Translations under genes and position numbers: made by a program | Shown: one piece after another, positions 53,664 to 61,372 of the stretch | How the letters are laid out: the number at the start of each line of letters is the position of its first letter | Numbering within the stretch: the stretch's first letter is position 1 | Source: Homoserinibacter sp. GY 40078 | Lineage (GTDB): Bacteria > Actinomycetota > Actinomycetes > Actinomycetales > Microbacteriaceae | DNA: 64,000 nt | Direction of reading: 5' to 3' | Assembly: GCF_008017545.1 (NCBI RefSeq) | Contig: NZ_VRTZ01000001.1 | Location: forward strand, 124,001-188,000 | The notes under the pieces: model-generated | The model's database searches: none | Told to the model about the DNA's origin: nothing | The model's input: only the letters and a program-made list of their open reading frames with translations

Positions 53664-56249
53664 CTATTGGTCGGCGTTGCTCATGTAGTCGATGAGCTCG
53701 GACCGGTTCGCGAGGTTGCTCTTGCGGAGGATCCGATGCAAGTGGCTCTCGACCGTGCGCACCGACAGAACGAGCCGCGTGGCGATGTCAGGGTTGCTGA
53801 ATCCGCGCCCCACGAGCTCGGCGATCTCGCGTTCGCGGTCGGTCAACGTCACCGCCGCTGCCAAGAACCTCGTCGTGTCGATCGTGCGCGACCCGAGTCG
53901 CTCGAACAGCGCGCTCTGCGCCGCCTGAACAGCGGCACCCGCATCCGCGTCCTCAGCCTCGAGCGCGATCTCCTCCGCACGCGTCAGCGCGTTCAACGCG
54001 AGTCCGGGGCGCCCGGCGCCGGCCAGGCGACCAGACGCCGCGATGAGCTCCGCCGGGTCGCCGGACTCCCGCGCCTCGAGGAAGATCGCCATCGACCGGA
54101 GGAACTCGCCATCGACCTGCCCCACCCGCTCGCGGATGAGCTCCAACTGCTCGGAACTCACCTCGATCTCGGCGCTCGTGAGCAGCAGGAGCAGCGACGA
54201 GAACCGATACCCACTCGCCCAGAACCTCTCGCCCGCGGTCCAGAGCTCGGAGGCCGCGCGGCGTGGGCTGCCGTGGAACGCCGAGTGCTGAGCACGCGGC
54301 CACGCGGCGGCCTGACCGGGCAGAGGCCCGAGGTTCACGGGGAGGTCGTCGAGCTCGGCGAGGAAGCGCTCGGCGATCGCGATGTTGCCCTCCCGGTACG
54401 CGATCACCGATCCGATTGCGAGCAGCGCCAGTTGCGTGTGCATGAGCAGAGGGGAGATGTGGCCGACCGCGAACAGGGTGTCCAACACCCGTTGCGCGCG
54501 CTCGTAATCGCCCGAGAAGGTATGACCGAGCGCGAGCACGAGGCCGTGGCCGAGCACGCCGTCCGGGTCGAGAAGTCCGTGCGATTCGTCGAATCCGCGC
54601 TCCGCCCACCGGAGGGCCTCCTCGGCGCGACCCTCGCCGAGAAGCACCCACCCGAAGAGCTGATTGGCGCGGGACGCGGCGCTCGCCGTGTACTCCTCGC
54701 CGATCGACTCGAAGACGCGGCGAGCATCCGCGAAACGGCCGAGCGTGACGAGCACGAGCAACTGGGCCTCTCGCAGAGGCACCGCGGAGGCTGCGGGCAG
54801 CACCTCGTCGACCTCGAGGCGCGCGGCGAAGTCGTCGGGCACTCCGCGCAGCATCACCTCGAGACGCATCGCGGTCGCATCCAGCGCGCTGCTCCACTCC
54901 TTGAGCTCCGCGCTCGCCTCCGCCAGCTCCGCGAGTGCGCCGTCGAGGTCGCCGGCCGCATACGCACGCCACTCGGCGCGCAGGGCCACAAGCTCGGCGC
55001 GGCCGGCGGCATCCCCCGCCCGCAGGTCCGTGCCCGCGAGAACCTCCTCGACCTCGTCGCGCCCCTCGCCGGATTGCAGAAGGGCCGTCAGGTAGGCGGC
55101 GGCTGCTCGGGGCTTCGGGTTCTCCTTCCATTCGGCGCGCGCGACGATACGACGGGTCCGGGCGCGTTCCCGCAGCAGCCGCACGAACAGGGCATCGCGC
55201 TCGGCCATGTCGGTCAACGGCGGCTCGAGATCCGCGACGACGAAGGTGACAGGGCTGTCGGATCCGAGTCGCGCGAGGATCAGCTCGGTGAGACGGATGC
55301 GCCGCGCCGCGAGCGGCTGGTGCCGGAAGAACTCCACGAGAAGCGGTGGCACGACCGAGACGAGCTGGCGGGTTCCCGAGGGGCTGAGCCGCACCATCGC
55401 CCGCTCTTCCAGCAGCTCGAGGGTCTCCCAGCTGATGAGCTTGCGGACCGTCTCGACGTCGGCGAGCCCCACGAGCGCGATGATTTCGAGCGCATCACGT
55501 GCGTCGTCTCCGAGGTTCTCCAGGTGCCCCTCGACCACGCCGCGCAGACCCGGACTCCAGAGATCGCGTACGGCGGACCAGCCGAAGGGCGTCTGCACCA
55601 TCCGCCCCTCGCGCACGGCCGCGTCCACGAGGGCGATGGCGAGCCCGATGATCCCGCCCGACTTGGCGAAGATGCGGCTCATGGTGCCGACCTCGACGGC
55701 GCTGCCGATGTGCGCGGCCACCACCTGCTCGAGGTCCTCGAAGCGAAGCGGCGCCATCTCGATCACGTAGGAGGGCTCGAGCGTCGACGCGGGCAGGCCG
55801 CTCGGCGTGTGCCGGGCGCGCAGCCCGAGGAGTCGGCTCAGCACGATCGGGAGTCCCGTCGTGCGCCGCACCGCCTCTGCGACGCCCCACGACGACTCGT
55901 CGAGGTCATCCCAGTCGTCGAGGAACAGCACGGAGCGCGGCTCGCGCGTCGCCTCGCGAAGGGCGTCGGTGGTCGATGCGATGAGTGACGACCCACGGCC
56001 GTCGGTCGCGCCACCGATATCGGCGAGATGCATCGCCGCGAGGGGGTGCTGCCGGAGGGAGGCGATGCCCCTGACCTGGACGACTTTCCATCCGGCGGCG
56101 ACGAGGCGCCGCTGCAGCCCAGACATGAAGGCGCTGCGTCCGCTGAACCGCCCACCGACCACGTCGATGCTCGCACCACGACCGACGAGTCCCTCGGCGA
56201 TTGCCAAGCTGCTTTCCCGTCCGACAATCACCGGCGGCCTCTTCCTCAC
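53664..56249 (-). CDS. Large ATPase-LuxR transcriptional regulator
   Basis: An 861-aa regulator of LAL/MalT-like plan. An N-terminal P-loop ATPase has a degenerate Walker A GGRFSGRS with R38 in place of the invariant Lys, and Walker B SVLFLDDWDD (D111, D112). A helical-repeat region (about 400-780) follows, and a C-terminal LuxR helix-turn-helix (LTDREREIAELVGRGFSNPD, then RTVESHLHRILRK). It lies next to the subunit gene and is the obvious candidate regulator of the surface cluster. GTG start. Confidence 0.85.
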   Translation of the reverse strand: MRKRPPVIVGRESSLAIAEGLVGRGASIDVVGGRFSGRSAFMSGLQRRLVAAGWKVVQVRGIASLRQHPLAAMHLADIGGATDGRGSSLIASTTDALREATREPRSVLFLDDWDDLDESSWGVAEAVRRTTGLPIVLSRLLGLRARHTPSGLPASTLEPSYVIEMAPLRFEDLEQVVAAHIGSAVEVGTMSRIFAKSGGIIGLAIALVDAAVREGRMVQTPFGWSAVRDLWSPGLRGVVEGHLENLGDDARDALEIIALVGLADVETVRKLISWETLELLEERAMVRLSPSGTRQLVSVVPPLLVEFFRHQPLAARRIRLTELILARLGSDSPVTFVVADLEPPLTDMAERDALFVRLLRERARTRRIVARAEWKENPKPRAAAAYLTALLQSGEGRDEVEEVLAGTDLRAGDAAGRAELVALRAEWRAYAAGDLDGALAELAEASAELKEWSSALDATAMRLEVMLRGVPDDFAARLEVDEVLPAASAVPLREAQLLVLVTLGRFADARRVFESIGEEYTASAASRANQLFGWVLLGEGRAEEALRWAERGFDESHGLLDPDGVLGHGLVLALGHTFSGDYERAQRVLDTLFAVGHISPLLMHTQLALLAIGSVIAYREGNIAIAERFLAELDDLPVNLGPLPGQAAAWPRAQHSAFHGSPRRAASELWTAGERFWASGYRFSSLLLLLTSAEIEVSSEQLELIRERVGQVDGEFLRSMAIFLEARESGDPAELIAASGRLAGAGRPGLALNALTRAEEIALEAEDADAGAAVQAAQSALFERLGSRTIDTTRFLAAAVTLTDREREIAELVGRGFSNPDIATRLVLSVRTVESHLHRILRKSNLANRSELIDYMSNADQ

Positions 56250-56267
56250 GGGCGGATTCCCGTCACG

Positions 56268-56459
56268 CTACTCCGCACGCCGGTCGGCACGGAAGGCCCC
56301 CGTTCGGCGTAGGGATCGCGGCTCACCGACCCGAGCGTGCGCCATTCTGCGCACGGCCTCGCGGGTGCGACGGCCCAGCCTCCGAAGCGGGTCGCCGTCG
56401 TCGTCGACGGCGGCCCAATAGGCGATCGCGCGGGCGGGGCCCGCGGGTCGTCTCGTCAT
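56268..56459 (-). CDS. Small basic hypothetical protein
   Basis: A 63-aa, Arg-rich peptide (MTRRPAGPARAIAYWAAVDD then DGDPLRRLGRRTREAVRRMA) upstream of the regulator gene by 18 bp. AAGGGGGAG lies six bases before an alternative GTG at 56462, with ATG at 56459. Spacing and the good ribosome-binding site suggest a real gene cotranscribed with the regulator. No family recognised. Confidence 0.5.
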   Translation of the reverse strand: MTRRPAGPARAIAYWAAVDDDGDPLRRLGRRTREAVRRMAHARVGEPRSLRRTGAFRADRRAE

Positions 56460-56462
56460 CAC

Positions 56463-56970
56463 GATGCACTCCCCCTTCGGGCGCTCGCGGACGCCCGGGA
56501 GCATCCTGCGCTCGATGCGGCGCACTGAGACGCGAGATCGGGCGCACTGCCGTGCGTGGGGACGTGGATTGCCGTGCAACGCGGTCGCGATTGCGTGCAG
56601 AGGGCACGACACTGAGGCGCGAATCGACGACACGCAGCGGGTGCGGGAACGGGTCCGGAGCACCCACTGCTGCTCCGGACCCGCATCGGTCTTGCGACCG
56701 GCACCCCGCGGACTCGGCGGTTCCCGATACACCGGCCGCCGGGTGCCGCATCCGTCGACGACGCACGTAGGTGGTGGTGGCGCCGACGAGCGGATGCGTG
56801 TTCAGTTCAGCGCTCGGAGCGCACACGCAAGCCCGGATCCGCTCGAATTGCGTGCGCGGAAGGCCCAATTGCCGTGTTTTCGGCGAACACGTAAGCGAGC
56901 CGCGATGGAACGTCGGGCGTCATGCGTCAGGACGACAGGTGCCCCGCAGGAGCGGACGTCGTCGGAGTTG
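56463..56970. other. Non-coding region with repeated TTRCGTGY-type motifs
   Basis: About 500 bases without a supported gene. It holds TTGCGTGCA (56591-56599), CACACGCAA (56822-56830), TTGCGTGCG (56848-56856) and AACACGTAA (56886-56894), on both strands. The long reading frames here overlap each other and lack starts or family resemblance. Probably the control region of the regulator gene. Confidence 0.55.
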
Positions 56971-57044
56971 TAGCGAGGGCGGGACTCGAACCCGCGACAC
57001 CACGATTATGAGCCGTGTGCTCTAACCACCTGAGCTACCCCGCC
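56971..57044 (-). tRNA. tRNA-Met (anticodon CAT)
   Basis: A 74-base cloverleaf: acceptor GGCGGGG, D arm with GCTCAGGTGGTTAGAGC, anticodon loop CTCATAA, T arm GCGGGTTCGAGTCCCGC. The acceptor contains two G-U pairs. CAT with this body is elongator Met in actinobacteria; a lysidine-modified Ile tRNA is a less likely alternative. Confidence 0.93.
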
Positions 57045-57088
57045 GGGAGTCCGCCGAGACGGGGGTGGAGCCCCGCTCCGGCGAACAG

Positions 57089-57160
<72 letters not shown>

Positions 57161-57297
57161 AGGCTGCGGACGCGCCGCAGCACCGAACGAGCCTACCATC
57201 CCGAGGCACGCGCTCCGCACGTGGGGCCCGTCTCGCGACCTCTCCTCCTGCACATGGCATCGCCGCGACGATCGGCGCACATTTGTACCCATTCGGC

Positions 57298-57346
57298 TTG
57301 CCGTCACGCGCTCGCCTCATTACGATGCATGAAACCCACCAGTGGT
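57298..57346 (+). promoter_or_regulatory. Promoter of the MFS gene with downstream palindrome
   Basis: TTGCCG (57298-57303) and TACGAT (57321-57326) are 17 bases apart, a good promoter. ACCAGTGGT (57338-57346), a 9-bp palindrome, lies about where transcription would begin to be blocked by a repressor. Its factor is unknown. Confidence 0.55.
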
Positions 57347-57370
57347 CACTTTTCACGCAAGGAGGCGTGC

Positions 57371-58642
57371 ATGTCGATGTCTGCAGACCCCACCCGCGAT
57401 CCCGTCGCAACCGCGGAACCACCCACCGCACCCATCCGCTACTTCGTCGGACTGTTCCTCGCGCAGTTCGGGCTATTCGCCGCCCTGCTCTCGCCCGTCA
57501 TGGTGAGCCTGCAACTCAAGGCACAGGAGCTCTCGCCCGACGATCCGGCGGCGGTGATCGGGGCCGTGCTGCCCCTCGGAGCGCTCGGTGCGCTCGTCGC
57601 CAATCCGCTCGCCGGCGCGCTGTCCGACCGCACGCGGACGCGATGGGGGCGCCGCCGACCATGGCTCCTCGGCGGCGTCGCGGTCTTCACCCTCGGACTC
57701 GTGTGGGTCGCGCTCGCGCAGGATCAACTGGCCCTGACGTTCGCCTGGCTGCTGTGCCAGGTCGCCGCGAACGCCACACTCGCAGCCCTCGTCGCGAGCT
57801 TCGCCGACGAGGTGCCCGCCCTTCAACGCGGTCGTGGGGCGAGCGTGATCGCCGTCGCCCAGAACGTGGCGATTCTCGCCGGCACCTACCTCGCCGTGCT
57901 CCTCGTCGACGATCTGCCCGTCCTGTTCATCGCGCCGGGCGTGCTCGCGATCGCGCTCGTGGCGGTCTACGCGATCGTGCTTCGCGACGAGGCACCCGGC
58001 CACGCGCCCGAGCCCATGCGGATCGGTCTGCTGCTCCGCTCGTTCTGGACCAATCCCCTCGTGCACCGCGACTACGGGCTCGCGTGGTGGTCGCGTTTCC
58101 TCATCATCCTGGGCAGCTACATGTTCACGACCTTCCGGCTGCTCTATATGCAGCAGCACCTGGGGCTTGAGCTCGCCGCGGCCACGGAGGCGGTCGCCTT
58201 CGGTGTGCTCCTCTATACGCTCGCGTTGCTCGCGAGCTCGTCGGTATCCGGATGGCTCTCCGATCGCGTCCGACGGCGCAAGGTATTCGTCGGAGGGTCG
58301 ACCGCCCTCTTCGGCGTCGGGCTCGTCATGCTCGGCTTCGCGAACGACGTGGGGCACTTCTACGCGGCCGAGGTCGTGCTCGGGTTCGCGTGGGGCATGT
58401 ACATCGCCGTCGACCAGGCGCTGATCGTCGACGTGCTCCCCGATCCCGAGCGCCCCGGGAAGGACCTCGGCGTGCTCAACATCGCCAACGCCTTGCCGCA
58501 GTCGATCGCCGCACCTCTCGCACTCGTGTTCCTGGGCCTCGGAGTCGACGACAACACGAACTACCTCGCGATGCTCCTCGCCGCAGGAGGAGTCGCGCTG
58601 CTCGGCGCCATCGTGATCATCCCGATCAAGGGGGTGAGATGA
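57371..58642 (+). CDS. MFS transporter
   Basis: A 423-aa protein with twelve predicted helices. NPLAGALSDRTRTRWGRRRP is the conserved loop 2-3 motif of the sugar/cation symporter-like (GPH-like) MFS group. GGAGG five bases before the ATG at 57371 fixes the start. It probably imports or exports a sugar or glycoside; the adjacent TetR and isomerase/oxidoreductase genes support a sugar link. Confidence 0.88.
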   Translation: MSMSADPTRDPVATAEPPTAPIRYFVGLFLAQFGLFAALLSPVMVSLQLKAQELSPDDPAAVIGAVLPLGALGALVANPLAGALSDRTRTRWGRRRPWLLGGVAVFTLGLVWVALAQDQLALTFAWLLCQVAANATLAALVASFADEVPALQRGRGASVIAVAQNVAILAGTYLAVLLVDDLPVLFIAPGVLAIALVAVYAIVLRDEAPGHAPEPMRIGLLLRSFWTNPLVHRDYGLAWWSRFLIILGSYMFTTFRLLYMQQHLGLELAAATEAVAFGVLLYTLALLASSSVSGWLSDRVRRRKVFVGGSTALFGVGLVMLGFANDVGHFYAAEVVLGFAWGMYIAVDQALIVDVLPDPERPGKDLGVLNIANALPQSIAAPLALVFLGLGVDDNTNYLAMLLAAGGVALLGAIVIIPIKGVR

Positions 58643-58663
58643 CGAGCCGCGCCGACGCTCGCG

Positions 58664-59263
58664 TCACGGACGGAGCAGGACGGCGAGGGACGCCAGCGTG
58701 CGCTCGAGTTCGACGGACGGATCGAGAAGCCACTGGATCTGCAGACCGTCGGATGCGGCCACGATGATCGCGGCGATCTGGTCTGGGTCGACATCGGCCC
58801 GGACCGTTCCCTCCGCCTGCTGTGCGCGCAGGCGCTCCGCGAACTCGCCGCGGACCCGCTCGAATCGGGCCGTGAAATACGCGCGCCCATGCTCGCTGTC
58901 CGCCTCGAGCGCGGCGGCGACGAGCATCGAGTACAGCTCCACGAATCCCGGCACCGTCACATTGCGCGTCGCAGCGGCGACCATGAGTTCGACGGCGCCG
59001 GTATTCTCCGGCGCCGGTTCACGATCGCGCACGCGCTCCGCGTGGTCGTACACCGCGACCAACAGCTGCTCGCGCGACTCGAAGTAGTGCAGAAGCGCCG
59101 CGTGGGATACGCCGATCGCCTCCGCGATCCGGCGCAGCGACGTGCCGTCGGCACCTCGCTCCCGGAACACCTCGATCGCGCGATCGAGGATCTCCTGCCG
59201 CCGCGCGACCCCCTTGGCATAGGAACCACGCCGACCGATCACGGCCGGGTCACCGCTCGTCAT
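58664..59263 (-). CDS. TetR-family transcriptional repressor
   Basis: A 199-aa protein with an N-terminal helix-turn-helix (GADGTSLRRIAEAIGVSHAA then LLHYFESREQLLVAVYDHAE) and a helical ligand domain. I chose the ATG at 59263 because TACTGT lies exactly six bases upstream (leaderless pattern); the longer frame from 59296 has no signals. It is divergent from the isomerase/oxidoreductase pair and ends convergently with the MFS gene. Confidence 0.88.
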   Translation of the reverse strand: MTSGDPAVIGRRGSYAKGVARRQEILDRAIEVFRERGADGTSLRRIAEAIGVSHAALLHYFESREQLLVAVYDHAERVRDREPAPENTGAVELMVAAATRNVTVPGFVELYSMLVAAALEADSEHGRAYFTARFERVRGEFAERLRAQQAEGTVRADVDPDQIAAIIVAASDGLQIQWLLDPSVELERTLASLAVLLRP

Positions 59264-59295
59264 GCCCTCACAGTACCCGTCACCAAAAACATCCA

Positions 59296-59318
59296 ACCGG
59301 AGGTAAGTCTGGTATGGT
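59296..59318 (+). promoter_or_regulatory. Imperfect palindrome and -10 of the isomerase gene
   Basis: ACCGGAGGTAAGTCTGGT (59296-59313) is an imperfect 18-bp palindrome, immediately followed by TATGGT (59313-59318), a -10 hexamer with a TG extension. A TetR dimer here could shut off the isomerase operon. The palindrome is only 6 of 9 pairs. Confidence 0.35.
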
Positions 59319-59379
59319 CGCTGCGACGCATCCGCTCGATGCGTTCCGAATCAAAGACGATGTACGAAAGCAGGCACGC

Positions 59380-60204
59380 GTGACCCGCCCTCTCGCCTCT
59401 ATCCAGCTCTACACATTGGCGGCAGAATTCACCGCCGACATGCACGGCTCACTCGATCGGCTCGCCGCGTTGGGGCTGCGTCATGTCGAAGCGTTCGACT
59501 TCGTACGGCGCCCCGCCGAGATCCGCGCCGCGCTCGATGCGAGCGGACTCGCCGCCCCCACCGGTCACGCTCCGCTTCTCTCCGACGAGTTGTGGACACC
59601 CGACGGCGCGATCCCCACCCCCGCGCCCGAGGTCGTGCTCGACGCGGCGGCCGCCATCGGCATGACGACGGTTTTCGACCCCTACCTCGCCCCCGAGCGC
59701 TGGCTCACCGCCGACGACGTCGCCGCATCCGCGGAGCGCCTCAACCGCATCGCGGAGCTCGCCGCGGGCTACGGCATCGCGGTCGGTTACCACAACCACG
59801 CCCAGGAGTTCGTGGCCGAGTTCGACGGCCGCACGGCCTTCGAGACCTTCGTGGCCGACCTCGACGACCGCGTCCAGATCGAACTCGATCTGTTCTGGGC
59901 CCTTGCGGGCGATCAGGACGTTCCCGCACTCGTAGAGCGACTCGGCTCGCGCATGATCGCCGCCCACGTGAAGGACGGCGTCGTGCCCGCGAGCAACCCC
60001 TGGGCCCCCGGTGCAGAGCCGTTCGGCTCGGAGAGCCTCGACCAGCGGCACGCAGGCACCGGCGACGTGCCGCTCGCCGCAGCGCTGACCGCCGCATCCG
60101 CCGTGCAGTACGCCGTGATCGAGTACGACCACGCCCCCGGCGACGTCTTCGACGACATCGCCGCGAGCCTCGCGTTCCTCCGCGACGGGGGGTTCGTCGC
60201 GTGA
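59380..60204 (+). CDS. Sugar phosphate isomerase/epimerase
   Basis: A 274-aa TIM barrel: RPLASIQLYTLAAEFTADMH, GIAVGYHNHAQEFVAEFDGR (metal ligands), QIELDLFWALAG and MIAAHVKDGVVP (His/Lys). I chose the GTG at 59380 with AAGCAGG upstream, since an ATG at 59314 overlaps the promoter. It overlaps the next gene by four bases (GTGA). Together they likely catabolise an inositol or sugar derivative. Confidence 0.85.
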   Translation: MTRPLASIQLYTLAAEFTADMHGSLDRLAALGLRHVEAFDFVRRPAEIRAALDASGLAAPTGHAPLLSDELWTPDGAIPTPAPEVVLDAAAAIGMTTVFDPYLAPERWLTADDVAASAERLNRIAELAAGYGIAVGYHNHAQEFVAEFDGRTAFETFVADLDDRVQIELDLFWALAGDQDVPALVERLGSRMIAAHVKDGVVPASNPWAPGAEPFGSESLDQRHAGTGDVPLAAALTAASAVQYAVIEYDHAPGDVFDDIAASLAFLRDGGFVA

Positions 60205-61328
60205 CCGGGCCGGCGGGCGTCGGCATCGTCGGCGCAGGTGTCATCAGCGACACCTATCTCGAGAACCTGGGGTCGTTCCCCGACATCGACGTGGTGATCG
60301 TCGGCGACCTCGACACGGAGCGCGCGAAGGCGCAGGCCGAGAAGCATGGCGTGCCGCGCTCCGGCAGCGCCGACGACGTGCTCGCCGACCCCGCGGTGCA
60401 GCTCGTGGTGAACCTGACCATCCCCGCCGCCCACGCCGAGATCTCGTCGCGCGCCATCGCGGCGGGGAAGCACGTGTGGACCGAGAAGCCCCTGGGGCTC
60501 GACCGGGACAGCACGGCGGCGCTCCTGCGCGATGCCGAGGCGGCGGGCCTGCGCGTCGGCGTCGCCCCCGACACGCTGCTCGGACCCGGATTCCAGACCG
60601 CCAGGCGCATCATCGCGCGCGGCGACATCGGCACCCCGCTCTTCGCACAGACCGCGATGCAGTGGCAGGGACCGGAGCTCTTCCACCCGAACCCGGCATT
60701 CCTGTTCGCGAAGGGGGCCGGGCCGCTCCTCGACATGGGCCCGTACTATCTGAGCGCGCTCGTCGGCCTCTTCGGGCCGGTGGACCGCGTGGCGGCGCTG
60801 GGCCTGCGCGGACAGGAAGAGCGGACGGTCAAGGTGGGGCCGATCGCAGGAACGACGTTCCCGGTCGAGGTGCCGTCGACCATGTCGCTGCTGCTCGCCT
60901 TCGAGGGCGGGCAGCAGGCGCAGAGCATGCTGAGCTTCGACTCCCCGCTCGCGCGGATGGGCGTGGTCGAGATCCACGGCACCGAGGGCACCCTCGTCAT
61001 CCCGGATCCGAACCGCTTCACCGGCCGCATCGCCCTGGCGAGGCCCCTCACCGCGGCGGGCGACGGCGGACCGCTCGACCAGGAATGGATCGAGCTGCCG
61101 GAGGACGGCATCGAGACCGGCCGCGGGCTGGGGGCTCTCGACATGGTGCGGTCCATCGCCGAGGGGCGCCCGCACGTCGCGAGCGGCGAGCTCGGGTACC
61201 ACGTGCTCGACGTCATGCTGTCAGCGGAAGAGTCGGCGGCGCGGGGCGAGTTCGTCTCCGTCGGGAGCACCGTCGCGCCGGTGCCGCTCCTTCCCGGAGG
61301 CTTCGACCCGTTCGCGGCGACGCTCTGA
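60201..61328 (+). CDS. Gfo/Idh/MocA-family sugar oxidoreductase
   Basis: A 375-aa dehydrogenase: Rossmann motif GVGIVGAGVISDTYLENLGS, conserved EKP in VWTEKPLGL, and LLDMGPYYLSALVGLFGPVD in the C-terminal substrate domain. It oxidises or isomerises a sugar using NAD(P). GTG start overlapping the isomerase gene by four bases, so the two form an operon. Confidence 0.9.
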   Translation: MTGPAGVGIVGAGVISDTYLENLGSFPDIDVVIVGDLDTERAKAQAEKHGVPRSGSADDVLADPAVQLVVNLTIPAAHAEISSRAIAAGKHVWTEKPLGLDRDSTAALLRDAEAAGLRVGVAPDTLLGPGFQTARRIIARGDIGTPLFAQTAMQWQGPELFHPNPAFLFAKGAGPLLDMGPYYLSALVGLFGPVDRVAALGLRGQEERTVKVGPIAGTTFPVEVPSTMSLLLAFEGGQQAQSMLSFDSPLARMGVVEIHGTEGTLVIPDPNRFTGRIALARPLTAAGDGGPLDQEWIELPEDGIETGRGLGALDMVRSIAEGRPHVASGELGYHVLDVMLSAEESAARGEFVSVGSTVAPVPLLPGGFDPFAATL

Positions 61329-61372
61329 CGACGCGCAGATAGCGCCGGCCGACGCACCGGGGTGGAGCTGCC

